Source: Pedobacter chinensis
GTDB taxonomy: Bacteria; Bacteroidota; Bacteroidia; Sphingobacteriales; Sphingobacteriaceae
Length of the DNA: 64,000 nucleotides
Direction: 5' to 3'
Assembly (NCBI RefSeq): GCF_003339865.1
Contig: NZ_QPKV01000013.1
Location: 1-64,000 of the forward strand
Under the pieces are notes generated by a model that worked only from the letters and a program-made list of their open reading frames with translations, had not been told where the DNA came from and did no database searches. Positions 33,713 through 43,231 of this stretch are shown one piece after another (within the stretch, counting starts at the first letter, position 1; each line of letters begins with the position of its first letter). A program made the translations under genes and the position numbers.

Positions 33713-35527
33713 ATGTTAAAAACACAAGCACAAATAATATCAGATTATAGCCAAAAAATTAGTGAAGTTAATGAGCGTATAAATCAAACAAAAAAGTTAG
33801 TAGATCAGCTTTCTCTTGTAAGAATTGGGTTGTTTATTACAGAAATCTTATTTTTTGTTTTACTATTAAATTCTGCGGATGATGGTTGGAGAACACTCAT
33901 TCAAATTGCATTAATACTACCCATAATTGGTTTTATGTTCGTGGTTAGAAAGCAAAGCCAGTTGGATCGCGAAATTGAATACCAAAAACAATTATTGTGG
34001 GTTTATCAAAATGAATGGAACCAGTTAAATGGTAATCCAAATGGTTATGATAATGGAAAATTGTTTGAATCAGAATCACATCCTTATTCTTCTGATCTCG
34101 ATATTTTTGGAGTCGCATCCTTGTATTCTTTATTAAATCGGTGTTATACCAGAAACGGAAGGGATTTATTGGCAAAGCATTTATCCGAAAAATCATCTGG
34201 CGATAAAATTTTAGCTCGCCAAGTGGCAGTTAAAGAAATGCTGACTAAAATTGATGATACATTTGATTTCAGGGCAAATCTTCATGGGCATGACATCGAA
34301 AAAATTGAGCAAATTAAAATCCAGTTAAAAGATCAGCTTGGTGAACAGTTAACATTTGTTCGTGGAAAATTTTTAAGGTTTTATGTTGCCTCAGTTCCTT
34401 ATCTTTCCGTTGTTCTGTTGTTGGCAGCTATGTTTGTTAGCAGCATTTTCTGGAAAGTTCTGGTGCTTTATTTCCTCATCCACACGGGCTGGAACGTACT
34501 GCAAAACTCAAAAATAAATAAAGTGTTTTACAGTTTCGGTGGTAGCTCAGGTCTTTTAAACGGATATGCTGATGCTATTTTATGGACGGAGAATCATCAT
34601 TGGGAAAGCAATTATATCACATCTTTATTCAATTCAAAAGTGCCTGTAAGTAAAGAGATCAAAACGCTTTCTAAAATCATCCAAAACTTTGATGCAAGAT
34701 TAAATATTCTCGTTGGCGGAATATTAAATGCACTATTGTTATGGGATTTAAAATGCTGCATCAGCTTAGATCGCTGGTATCAATCTTCATCAAGAGATGT
34801 GATTTCTGCGTTGAACCATCTGGGTAATTTCGAAGAATTGATTTCTTTAGCAACCTTAGCCCACAATCAACCTGATTGGGTTTTCCCTGAAATCACTGAT
34901 ACCTTTACATTAAAAAGCGAACAGATCGGTCATCCGTTAATTTCTCCAAAAACCAGAATTGTCAATAATTTTCATGTCGAAAATGAACCAACTGTAGATA
35001 TTGTTACCGGATCGAATATGGCCGGGAAAAGTACTTTTTTACGTACGCTGGGTGTAAACATGGTTTTGGCTTATGCCGGGGCTCCGGTTTGTGCGAAATC
35101 GATGAGCTTGTCGGTTTTTTCGATAAATTCTTACATGCGGATAAAAGACTCGTTAAACGAAAGCACATCTACTTTTAAAGCAGAGCTTGATCGGTTGAAA
35201 ATGATCTTAGATAACATTACGAATGATGAAAATACTTTTGTGTTGATTGATGAAATGTTAAGAGGAACCAATAGCAGAGATAAATATTTGGGTTCAAAGG
35301 TTTTTGTAGAAAAGCTAATTGAAGAAAAAACGCCGGCATTATTTGCCACTCACGATTTACAACTTGCTGATTTAAAAAATGATCATCCTGAAACATTGCG
35401 TAATTTTCATTTTGATATACAAATTGCAGATGGCGAAATGAAATTCGATTATAAATTGAAGCAAGGGCCATGCTCAACCTTTAATGCAGCAATTTTACTT
35501 CAACAAATAGGTTTGAGTTTAAATTGA
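33713..35527 (+). CDS. Membrane-anchored MutS-family ATPase
   Basis: A 604-residue protein; the ATG at 33713 is preferred to a TTG at 33677 that lies before the promoter box. Residues ~390-604 are the MutS ATPase domain: Walker A GSNMAGKSTFLRT (from ~433), the signature region NESTSTFKAELDRLKMIL, Walker B FVLIDEMLRGTNSRDK, and ALFATHDLQLADL. The N-terminal mismatch-binding and connector domains of MutS are absent. Instead there are two pairs of hydrophobic spans at ~37-78 and ~222-260. Such proteins are known in Bacteroidota as MutS-like or DNA mismatch repair proteins, but an inner-membrane location argues against a mismatch repair role. A helical core domain links the spans and ATPase. Confidence 0.87.
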   Translation: MLKTQAQIISDYSQKISEVNERINQTKKLVDQLSLVRIGLFITEILFFVLLLNSADDGWRTLIQIALILPIIGFMFVVRKQSQLDREIEYQKQLLWVYQNEWNQLNGNPNGYDNGKLFESESHPYSSDLDIFGVASLYSLLNRCYTRNGRDLLAKHLSEKSSGDKILARQVAVKEMLTKIDDTFDFRANLHGHDIEKIEQIKIQLKDQLGEQLTFVRGKFLRFYVASVPYLSVVLLLAAMFVSSIFWKVLVLYFLIHTGWNVLQNSKINKVFYSFGGSSGLLNGYADAILWTENHHWESNYITSLFNSKVPVSKEIKTLSKIIQNFDARLNILVGGILNALLLWDLKCCISLDRWYQSSSRDVISALNHLGNFEELISLATLAHNQPDWVFPEITDTFTLKSEQIGHPLISPKTRIVNNFHVENEPTVDIVTGSNMAGKSTFLRTLGVNMVLAYAGAPVCAKSMSLSVFSINSYMRIKDSLNESTSTFKAELDRLKMILDNITNDENTFVLIDEMLRGTNSRDKYLGSKVFVEKLIEEKTPALFATHDLQLADLKNDHPETLRNFHFDIQIADGEMKFDYKLKQGPCSTFNAAILLQQIGLSLN

Positions 35528-35528
35528 T

Positions 35529-38069
35529 CTATCTGATCAAGGTAACTGAACCTGTATACTTTACCGTGGTATTATTTAAATGAGTGCCGAAGATCACATA
35601 ATAGTAAACACCAGCTGGCAAGTCGTTATTTTTGAAAGTCCCTTTCCAGTTATCGAAAATATTGTCGGTAAAAAACACCTGATTTCCATAGCGATTATAA
35701 ATCTGGATTCTGTATTTTTTTAAATTGGTAATGCCAACAACGAATTCATCATTTACACCATCGCCATTTGGCGAGAATGCATTCGGCGTAAAAATGGAAG
35801 CTTCCCTTTTAATAATCAAATCACCCTGCGTGATTGAATTCTTACAGCCATTATTAGAAAATGCAGTTAAAGTAATTTTAAATGTTCCGTCCGTCTGGTA
35901 AGTGTGAATTGGATCTTTTTCAGAAGATGTTACGCCATCACCAAATTCCCATTCATAATAATCTCCATATTGCGATGTATTGGTAAAAATGATTGGTGCG
36001 GGTACTGAAAATTTAACATTAAAAGATGGTTCGGTGCGAAATCCCGCAATGGGGATTCTTGCAATTGGAGGGATAATAATGCTTGCAGGTTCAGCACTGC
36101 AAGATCCCAATGTTAAAACAATACGATATTCACCTGCCTGGTTAAAATCAGTAACAGGTATTTGTACACTACTTGTTGTTGCGGTAAAATTGTTCGGCCC
36201 TGTCCAGGCATAACGCATGTTTTCCTGTTCAGGAACAGAAAGCTTAATCACATCTTTAAGGCAAAATAAAGGTTGGTTAACTGAAATTTCAGGTATATCG
36301 GGTTTTAATTCAACCAGTATATCCTGACTAAAGGTTGATGTGCAACCATTGTTTGTTTCTATCGTTAACACCACTGTTTTTAAACCTGGCGTATTAAAAG
36401 TAATAAGTTTACTATCATGAGCAGCATCAATGTGTGTTCTCACATCCGAACCGAAATTCCAATTTATTTTGGTGTAATTTTTAGATTCATTTACAAAAGA
36501 AAAACTTTGATTTGATTCGCATTTATTGTTAATAACCAGCGAAAACGCTGCTTCGGGTTTTAAATCTACGGAAAGGATTTCCAGCGAATTCTCTTCACTT
36601 ATACAATCTCCAACCTGAACAAAAAGCTTATAAACCCCTACATGTTCAGGGCCAACATTTACAATTGAAGGGTTTTGTTCTGCAGATGTAAAACCATTTG
36701 GTCCGCTCCAATGATAAGTGGCAAGGTTTAGAAAAGGTGTTGAAAATTGCAAAACATCGCCTTGACAAAGGGTAACGCCAGATGCCGCAATCACTGGCTT
36801 GTCTGGTGTTTTAGCAACAATAAAACTTTGCGTGGTAATTACGCTACAACCATTTGTGGCTTTAGCCTCGAGTACAACAACTTTTTCTCCAGGTGTACTG
36901 TAAGTAATGGTGTATGGTCCTTCGCCGTTTGCAGTTGTTATGCTTGCACCTTCTCCAAATGACCATTTAAGCTCAGCATAATTTGAAGCAATGCTTTCAA
37001 AAATGTAAGCTTGATTATCTGTACATGGGTTTAATTTCTGAACAGCAATCTCAGCACTTGGACCTGCTAAATCTGCTGTTCCTCCAAATTCAATTGTAAA
37101 ACCATTGTTTCCGCTCGAAAAATTGTCAATTAAAAGGGCATAGGTATGCCCTTCAATAAGATCAACATATCTAACAAAACCATTCTGACCTGCAGGGCAA
37201 CCTGGTGCTTCGGTCAAGTCGGTCTCAGTCATGCTCAATCCGGTTTTATAATAACTGGGCGAACAGGTAACCCCGCTTCCTGCTGCACACCTGATTGCTG
37301 TTGAAGCATTTACCATACTGCAATCGCCATTAAAACCTAAGTCATAAAACACCCAGTCAATGTCGTTTGTAGTCACGGTAGGGGTTATCACAAAAGTAAA
37401 ATCGCCTGCTTTCGATGCCCTGAACATGTACCAGGCCGAGTTCGATTCTGTTCCCAGGCAGGTACCAGCAGATTCACGATTATTTGAGCCTGGCCCTGTC
37501 ACGTTTAATTGTGTGAATGTTTCTTTTGAGCATAAAATTGATACGGTTCCACAGTCCTGCCCTGGTTTTATAGGAGGGAAATAATTATCTAAGCAAAGCT
37601 TAAACGTTCCGGTATTGTCGTTTGCTGCACTTACACGAACATAATAAACCTGCCCGATGGTTAGTGCACCTTTATAAAAAGAAGTAACATTATTGGAAGT
37701 AAATGATGTACCAACCATTTCACTAATTCCTGTGGTACCCGGCTCAAAAGTGTACAAAGCCACCAAGGGATTAATCATTGTATTGGTACTGCTTGCATTA
37801 ACCCGGCCGCTAACTGAAATATTGACATCGTATTTTGAAGCAGTAAATTTAAACCAGACATCTTTGCCTACAGTTGCCCAGCCTACTGGGCTACGGTATG
37901 TACTTGTTGTCGCTTCTACATTAGTGTACGCCGCATCCGCACTACAAAATGCAGATGTATTGGAAATGTTAATGGCATCAATAAGCTCATCATTTACCGG
38001 AGGAGCAAAGTTTGCACCATAGCTAATGCCATAAAAGAATAAAAATAAGAGAGTTAATAAAAAGCGCAT
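35529..38069 (-). CDS. Large T9SS-secreted surface protein with PKD repeats
   Basis: An 846-residue secreted protein: signal peptide (MRFLLTLLFLFFYGISYGA), an N-terminal beta-rich region with two similar lectin/PPC-like units (FKFTASKYDVNISVSGR and AWYMFRASKAGDFTFVITP), then PKD-like domains (ELKWSFGEGASI, INWNFGSDVRTHI, YYEWEFGDGVTSSEKDPIHTY), alternating with Ig-like units (YHWSGPNGFTSAEQNPSI). The C-terminus is the gliding-motility-associated CHU_C / type B sorting domain (FTPNAFSPNGDGVNDEF, IYNRYGNQVFFT, NNDLPAGVYYYVI), which directs export through the type IX system. The PxxNGDGVND motif is intact. It is probably an adhesin; the ligand is unknown. Confidence 0.88.
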   Translation of the reverse strand: MRFLLTLLFLFFYGISYGANFAPPVNDELIDAINISNTSAFCSADAAYTNVEATTSTYRSPVGWATVGKDVWFKFTASKYDVNISVSGRVNASSTNTMINPLVALYTFEPGTTGISEMVGTSFTSNNVTSFYKGALTIGQVYYVRVSAANDNTGTFKLCLDNYFPPIKPGQDCGTVSILCSKETFTQLNVTGPGSNNRESAGTCLGTESNSAWYMFRASKAGDFTFVITPTVTTNDIDWVFYDLGFNGDCSMVNASTAIRCAAGSGVTCSPSYYKTGLSMTETDLTEAPGCPAGQNGFVRYVDLIEGHTYALLIDNFSSGNNGFTIEFGGTADLAGPSAEIAVQKLNPCTDNQAYIFESIASNYAELKWSFGEGASITTANGEGPYTITYSTPGEKVVVLEAKATNGCSVITTQSFIVAKTPDKPVIAASGVTLCQGDVLQFSTPFLNLATYHWSGPNGFTSAEQNPSIVNVGPEHVGVYKLFVQVGDCISEENSLEILSVDLKPEAAFSLVINNKCESNQSFSFVNESKNYTKINWNFGSDVRTHIDAAHDSKLITFNTPGLKTVVLTIETNNGCTSTFSQDILVELKPDIPEISVNQPLFCLKDVIKLSVPEQENMRYAWTGPNNFTATTSSVQIPVTDFNQAGEYRIVLTLGSCSAEPASIIIPPIARIPIAGFRTEPSFNVKFSVPAPIIFTNTSQYGDYYEWEFGDGVTSSEKDPIHTYQTDGTFKITLTAFSNNGCKNSITQGDLIIKREASIFTPNAFSPNGDGVNDEFVVGITNLKKYRIQIYNRYGNQVFFTDNIFDNWKGTFKNNDLPAGVYYYVIFGTHLNNTTVKYTGSVTLIR

Positions 38070-38350
38070 AATGTAAAACTATTAAGAAACTTATTAAAAG
38101 TGTTATAAAAATATTATTAATAAGTTAAAAAAGTATTGTGCTAATTCTGTTAAAAACTCATCGACTTTGGTCTTTAGGAAAAATGGATGAATCATAAAAT
38201 TTAAGCAATGTCGGTTGGTAAAAGGTAAAAAATATTTGACTAAGCCCAAACATTATAAATCAAAAGAAAATCAAACTCGTCGTTAACCTGTATAGCTATA
38301 TACGGATAAGACAGACGACTGTGATTTGTTTACCTGTTGTGGTGACCAGG

Positions 38351-38438
38351 TTAACCCCTGCTTAACCCTTTGTTAACCCTTTGGTAACCCTTTCTGTACC
38401 CTTTGCTTACCCCTGCTTAACCCTTTGTTAACCCCTAG
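38351..38438. repeat. Eight-unit 11-bp phased tandem repeat
   Basis: Eight consecutive 11-bp units with consensus TTAACCCTTTG fill exactly 88 bp: three match exactly and the others differ at 2-4 positions. Inverted fragments (AGGGTTAA, GAAAGGGTTAAGG) follow up to ~38470. The array lies in the 593-bp space between the T9SS protein gene (-) and the GH1 gene (+), which otherwise holds a TATAGCTATA palindrome near 38291 and a promoter close to the GH1 start. Confidence 0.85.
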
Positions 38439-38611
38439 GGTTAATAAACAGTAACGAAAGGGTTAAGGAGTACTAACCCTATGTACAGCAATGTTCCATA
38501 TTGCATTTAGAATCCGGTGGTTTTTCAGTAAATAAATGGAAAGCTTTGTTTTGCGCTCTTAAAATTATTATTGGGGTTTGCTGAAAATTGCTTTCTTTTT
38601 TAAACGTGTAA

Positions 38612-38640
38612 TTGTTAATGATTTGTTAATATTAAACTTG
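38612..38640 (+). promoter_or_regulatory. Candidate promoter for the GH1 gene
   Basis: TTG at 38612-38614, an 18-bp spacer and TAAACTTG (one mismatch to TAnnTTTG) at 38633-38640. This gives a leader of ~15 bases to the ATG at 38663. Confidence 0.45.
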
Positions 38641-38662
38641 CAATTTGAAACGGGCAATTTTT

Positions 38663-40003
38663 ATGATGATTAAAGCAAGCAATTTTGGTTCAGATTTTAT
38701 ATGGGGCGTTGCCACCGCGGCGGCACAAATTGAGGGAGCTTCTGGAGATTATGGCAAGGGACCATCAATTTGGGATACTTTTTCCAATAGAAAGGGTAAA
38801 ATAAAAAAAGGCCATAAAATAAATCTTGCCTGTAATTTCTACCATAAGTATATAGAAGATATAGCATTGGTAAAGCACCTGGGATTTAAGGCTTTTCGTT
38901 TTTCCATCGCTTGGGCCAGAATTTTACCGCTTGGTAGGGGAGAGGTTAATCAAGAGGGAATTAGGTTTTATCATCATGTCATTGATGAGTGTTTATTGCA
39001 AGGCATTGTTCCATATATTACACTTTATCATTGGGATTTACCCCAGGCTTTAGAAGATGAAGGCGGATGGACCAGTTTTAGTATTAATGCGGCATTTAAT
39101 GCATTTGTAAGCATTTGCGCTTTAGAATATGGCGATAAAGTTAAAAACTGGATTGTTTTAAACGAGCCATTTGGATTCACATCGCTAGGTTACATGCTTG
39201 GCATACATGCCCCTGGAAAAACCGGATTGAATAATTTTTTTCCGGCAGTTTTACATACGGCCCTTGCGCAGGCAGAAGGAGGTAAAATCTTACGTGCCGA
39301 AGTAAGTAAGGCCCATATCGGCACGACTTACTCCTGCTCAGAAATTATTCCTAATACACAGAGTGATAACGATATTCTGGCGGCTAAACGGGTAGATTGC
39401 TTAATGAACCGGCTATTTGTTGAGCCCGCTCAGGGTTTAGGGTTTCCAACTGGAAATTGGGATGTGCTCGAAAAATTTCAAATGGAATACGGAACCTGGC
39501 GGTTAAATGAGCGAATGAAATTTGATTTTGATTTTATCGGCCTGCAAAACTATTTCCCGCTCACTATTAAATACAATGCATTCATACCTGTAATACAAGC
39601 CTGGGAAGTAAAACCAAAGAACAGAAAGAGGCCGCACACTGCAATGGGCTGGGAAATAAATGCAGAAAGCTTTTATAATATTATTAAACAATTCGCTGCA
39701 TATCCAAATATTAAAAATCTGATGATTACTGAAAATGGTGCGGCTTATCACGACAAACTGGTAAATGGAAACATTGTGGATGCAGAAAGAATCGAATATT
39801 TTAAACTTTATCTGGCGGCCTTGCTAAGAGCAAAAAAAGATGGTATAAATATTACCGGATATATGGCCTGGACGTTAATGGATAATTTTGAATGGGCCGA
39901 AGGTTTTAATGCGCGTTTTGGTTTGGTGCATACTGATTTCAAAACATTGAAGCGTACCATTAAATACTCTGGTTATTGGTGGCAGGAATTTTTGAATAAC
40001 TAA
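38663..40003 (+). CDS. Glycoside hydrolase family 1 beta-glucosidase
   Basis: A 446-residue cytoplasmic GH1 enzyme; the ATG at 38663 (or 38666) precedes the family start FGSDFIWGVATAAAQIEG, and a TTG 18 bp upstream is discarded. It hydrolyses beta-linked glucosides or galactosides with retention. The acid/base is E168 in VLNEPFGF and the nucleophile is E357 in ITENGAAY, both intact. Further motifs are GKGPSIWDTF, HYNF-like FYHKYIEDI, ITLYHWDLPQALEDEGGW and MDNFEWAEGF with the subsite -1 Trp. No signal peptide, so substrate must be imported. An 11-bp repeat array lies upstream. Confidence 0.93.
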   Translation: MMIKASNFGSDFIWGVATAAAQIEGASGDYGKGPSIWDTFSNRKGKIKKGHKINLACNFYHKYIEDIALVKHLGFKAFRFSIAWARILPLGRGEVNQEGIRFYHHVIDECLLQGIVPYITLYHWDLPQALEDEGGWTSFSINAAFNAFVSICALEYGDKVKNWIVLNEPFGFTSLGYMLGIHAPGKTGLNNFFPAVLHTALAQAEGGKILRAEVSKAHIGTTYSCSEIIPNTQSDNDILAAKRVDCLMNRLFVEPAQGLGFPTGNWDVLEKFQMEYGTWRLNERMKFDFDFIGLQNYFPLTIKYNAFIPVIQAWEVKPKNRKRPHTAMGWEINAESFYNIIKQFAAYPNIKNLMITENGAAYHDKLVNGNIVDAERIEYFKLYLAALLRAKKDGINITGYMAWTLMDNFEWAEGFNARFGLVHTDFKTLKRTIKYSGYWWQEFLNN

Positions 40004-40113
40004 GGTAAACCGGATGTTGATTTTCCTAAAGAACAATCATTTCGTCATAGTTTTTGAGATTTAGTTTTTAAATCGGCAGAAAAACTTTGCCGGAAAATAA
40101 GTAAATTAACAAA

Positions 40114-40557
40114 ATGAACGACAGAACACTAGTTTACAGTACCTATTACAATCCAGTGGAAGCTAATATTGTTAGGGCTAAATTGGAAGATGCTGGTTTT
40201 GCATGTTTTCTTGCTGATGAAAATGTGGCGACTTTAAATCCACTTTATAATCAAGCTATAGGTGGTGTGAAACTTATTGTATTTGAACGAGATGTTGAGT
40301 CAATTAATGCTTTATTAACGGAAAACATAGAATTGGCGGCAGATTCATCCAATATGGATCTGCCAGATAATGCTGAAATTGTTAATGATCTGGTTATTTG
40401 TACTAGTTGCGGTGCTAAAGATGCGGGCTACGGAATGGCAACCAAACATAAGCACAGTTGGTGGGTTATAGCTATTTCATTTTTATTGGGTGGCGTTTAC
40501 CCGTTTAAAGGCAATAAATGTTATCACTGTTATAATTGTGGTTTTGAATTTGAGTAG
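40114..40557 (+). CDS. DUF2007 domain protein with C-terminal zinc ribbon
   Basis: A 147-residue protein. Residues ~5-70 form the small ferredoxin-like DUF2007 domain (PF09413): LVYSTYYNPVEANIVRAKLEDAG, CFLADENVATLNPLYNQAIGGVKLIVFERD. The second part has a pair of Cys-x2-Cys knuckles, CTSCGAK and CYHCYNCGFEFE, with a hydrophobic stretch, WWVIAISFLLGGVYPF, between them that could insert in the membrane. The function is unknown; the domain is described as a putative signal-transducing module. The DUF2007-zinc ribbon pairing with an inserted span is unusual in my recollection. Monocistronic. Confidence 0.8.
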   Translation: MNDRTLVYSTYYNPVEANIVRAKLEDAGFACFLADENVATLNPLYNQAIGGVKLIVFERDVESINALLTENIELAADSSNMDLPDNAEIVNDLVICTSCGAKDAGYGMATKHKHSWWVIAISFLLGGVYPFKGNKCYHCYNCGFEFE

Positions 40558-40569
40558 GTTTTACACTTA

Positions 40570-40840
40570 AGTTATCCTGAACTTGTTTCAGAAGCTTGAT
40601 GAGATGAACGCATAGCAGGAAAAATGCTGACCACGAAGTAGCTACAAGACCTTTTAAAATTAATATTTACACTTGTAAATCAAGTTCAGCATGACGTGGT
40701 GGCTGGGCCTGCTGCTTAAAACACCACACATGAACGGCCGTCATCCTGAATTTTTCATTTGTTTTTAAGTTTTTATTGGTATTCAAGAGGGCTGTGCCGT
40801 TTATTTCAGGACCTTAATGGCATGAACGCATAGCATAAAA
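40570..40840. repeat. Degenerate dispersed repeats between DUF2007 and acn
   Basis: Two copies of ATGAACGCATAGCA (40604-40617 and 40822-40835) sit in longer stretches that begin GTTATCCTGAACTTGTTTCAG and CGTCATCCTGAATTTTT, typical starts of Pedobacter-type intergenic palindromes. A partial hairpin is formed by TTACACTTGTAA near 40668. No gene in this ~390-bp gap. Confidence 0.5.
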
Positions 40841-40880
40841 TAATCTTGCATACATGGATTCATCAATTAATAGAAACAAA

Positions 40881-40914
40881 AAATCCCGTTCTGATTTGAT
40901 TCAAAACGGGATTG
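40881..40914 (-). terminator. Intrinsic terminator of acn
   Basis: Read on the minus strand, AATCCCGTT pairs with its complement AACGGGATT (extended by three more pairs across one mismatch), followed by a T run. It lies ~38 bp past the acn stop. Confidence 0.85.
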
Positions 40915-40951
40915 ATTATTTCATCCAGACTTCGGGTTACCGGCCCTGGAC

Positions 40952-43231
40952 TTAAAGCGCAGCCTTTTCAGCAGCTTCTTTTCTGATAATATTCAATGCT
41001 CCACCAGCTTTAAACCAGTCAATTTGTTGTGCATTATAACTGTGGTTAACCGGAAACTGTTCTTCAGTACCGTCTGCATGGTGTAATACCAACGTGAGTG
41101 GTTTATCAGGAGCAAATTCTGTTAAACCTAAAATGTCGATGGTATCGCCTTCCAGGATTTTATCATAATCATCCTTATCAGCAAATGTTAAACCTAACAT
41201 TCCTTGTTTTTTAAGGTTGGTTTCGTGAATACGGGCAAAAGATTTTACCAATACGGCACGAACGCCTAAATGACGAGGCTCCATAGCTGCGTGCTCACGA
41301 GATGAGCCTTCACCATAGTTTTCATCACCAATTACGATTGAACCAAAACCAGCTGCTTTATAAGCACGTTGTGTTGCAGGAACCGGACCATATTCGCCAG
41401 TCAGTTCATTTTTAACATTATCTGTTTTATCGTTAAAGTAATTAACCGCTCCGATCAACATGTTGTTAGAAATATTATCCAGGTGACCACGGAATTTTAA
41501 CCAAGGGCCAGCCATAGAAATATGATCCGTTGTACATTTACCCTTAGCTTTGATTAAAAGTTTTAAACCTTTTAAATCTGTACCTTCCCAAGGCGTAAAA
41601 GGATCCAATAATTGTAAACGGTGAGATGTTGGAGAAACTAAAACTTCAACTTTCGAACCATCAGCTGCAGGTGCCTGATAACCTGCGTCTTCTACGGCGA
41701 AACCTCTTTTAGGTAATTCATCTCCGGTAGGTGGATCTAATTTAACTTCTTCGCCTTTATCGTTTGTTAAAGTATCTGTTAACGGATTGAAACCTAAGTT
41801 ACCTGAAATTGCAATTGCAGCAACCATTTCTGGCGATGCTACGAAAGCAAAAGTGTTAGGATTACCATCAGCACGTTTGGCAAAGTTTCTGTTAAATGAG
41901 TGTACAATTGTGTTTTTTTCTGCTTTTTCTGCACCTGTACGATCCCACATACCAATACATGGCCCGCAAGCATTGGTAAATATAGTTGCATTTAAATCTT
42001 CGAAAGTTTTTAAGAAACCGTCACGATCAGCGGTATAACGTACCTGTTCAGATCCTGGGTTGATACCAAAATCAGCTTTAGTTTTTAAACCTTTGGAAAT
42101 TGCCTGGTTAGCAATTGATGCCGCTCTTGATAAATCTTCGTAAGAAGAGTTGGTACAAGACCCGATTAAACCCCATTCTACCTTTAATGGCCAGCCGTTT
42201 TTCTCAGCCTCAACTTTCATTTGTGAAACAGGAGTGGCTAAATCCGGAGTGAAAGGTCCGTTTAAATAAGGTTCTAATGTATCTAAATCGATCTCGATAA
42301 CCTGATCGAAATAGTTTTCCGGGTCAGTATAAACTTCGGCATCCCCGGTTAAATATTCTTTTATTTTGTTTGCTTCATCAGCAACTTCATTTCTGTCGGT
42401 AGCACGTAAATAACGTTCCATGCTCTCGTCATAGCCAAAAGTTGAAGTAGTTGCGCCAATTTCAGCACCCATATTACAAATGGTGCCTTTACCGGTACAG
42501 CTCATTGATGTTGCACCATCGCCAAAATATTCTACAATAGCACCGGTACCACCTTTTACAGTTAAAATACCGGCAACTTTAAGAATCACATCTTTAGCAG
42601 CAGTCCATCCGTTTAATTTACCTGTTAATTTAACACCAATCAGCTTAGGGAATTTAAGCTCCCAAGGTAAACCAGCCATTACATCACAGGCATCAGCACC
42701 ACCAACGCCAATGGCAACCATACCCAAACCACCTGCGTTAACAGTGTGTGAGTCGGTTCCAATCATCATTCCGCCAGGGAAAGCATAATTTTCTAAAACT
42801 ACCTGGTGAATAATACCGGCACCTGGTTTCCAGAAACCAATACCGTATTTGTTTGATACAGATGATAAGAAATCAAAAACTTCAGCACTTTCTGTTCTGG
42901 CATGAGGCAAATCTATTGCAGCACCTTCTTTTGCAGTGATTAAGTGATCGCAATGAACCGTTGAAGGAACAGCAACTTGTGGGCGGCCAGCTTGCATAAA
43001 TTGCAAAAGTGCCATTTGAGCAGTTGCATCTTGCATCGCAACGCGGTCTGGAGCGAAATCTACGTAATCAGTTCCGCGAGAGAATGCTTTTTTAGGATCG
43101 CCATCCCAAAGGTGAGCATATAATATTTTTTCTGATAATGTCAAAGGTCTGCCAACGATCTTACGTGCTGCGTCAACGCGGCTACCGAAGTTCGCGTAAA
43201 CCTTTTTAATCATGTCTATATCAAAAGCCAT
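40952..43231 (-). CDS. acn: Aconitate hydratase (mitochondrial-type)
   Basis: A 759-residue TCA-cycle enzyme that isomerises citrate to isocitrate with a [4Fe-4S] cluster. Cluster ligands are C359 (GLIGSCTNSSYED) and C422/C425 (NACGPCIGMW). Other active-site blocks are TVHCDHLI, GTDSHTVNAGGLG, NFAKRADGNPNTFAFVASPEM and the C-terminal swivel-domain motif GDENYGEGSSREHAAMEPRHLG. Length and the LTLSEKILYAHL opening match the mitochondrial/AcnM type rather than AcnA or AcnB. Monocistronic. A weak -7-like TAAATTCG lies upstream. Confidence 0.95.
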   Translation of the reverse strand: MAFDIDMIKKVYANFGSRVDAARKIVGRPLTLSEKILYAHLWDGDPKKAFSRGTDYVDFAPDRVAMQDATAQMALLQFMQAGRPQVAVPSTVHCDHLITAKEGAAIDLPHARTESAEVFDFLSSVSNKYGIGFWKPGAGIIHQVVLENYAFPGGMMIGTDSHTVNAGGLGMVAIGVGGADACDVMAGLPWELKFPKLIGVKLTGKLNGWTAAKDVILKVAGILTVKGGTGAIVEYFGDGATSMSCTGKGTICNMGAEIGATTSTFGYDESMERYLRATDRNEVADEANKIKEYLTGDAEVYTDPENYFDQVIEIDLDTLEPYLNGPFTPDLATPVSQMKVEAEKNGWPLKVEWGLIGSCTNSSYEDLSRAASIANQAISKGLKTKADFGINPGSEQVRYTADRDGFLKTFEDLNATIFTNACGPCIGMWDRTGAEKAEKNTIVHSFNRNFAKRADGNPNTFAFVASPEMVAAIAISGNLGFNPLTDTLTNDKGEEVKLDPPTGDELPKRGFAVEDAGYQAPAADGSKVEVLVSPTSHRLQLLDPFTPWEGTDLKGLKLLIKAKGKCTTDHISMAGPWLKFRGHLDNISNNMLIGAVNYFNDKTDNVKNELTGEYGPVPATQRAYKAAGFGSIVIGDENYGEGSSREHAAMEPRHLGVRAVLVKSFARIHETNLKKQGMLGLTFADKDDYDKILEGDTIDILGLTEFAPDKPLTLVLHHADGTEEQFPVNHSYNAQQIDWFKAGGALNIIRKEAAEKAAL

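Noticed and set aside
38351..38438. CRISPR or telomere-type repeat
   Set aside because: Units of 11 bp without spacers, in the middle of a chromosome-like region; a binding-site array or minisatellite fits better.
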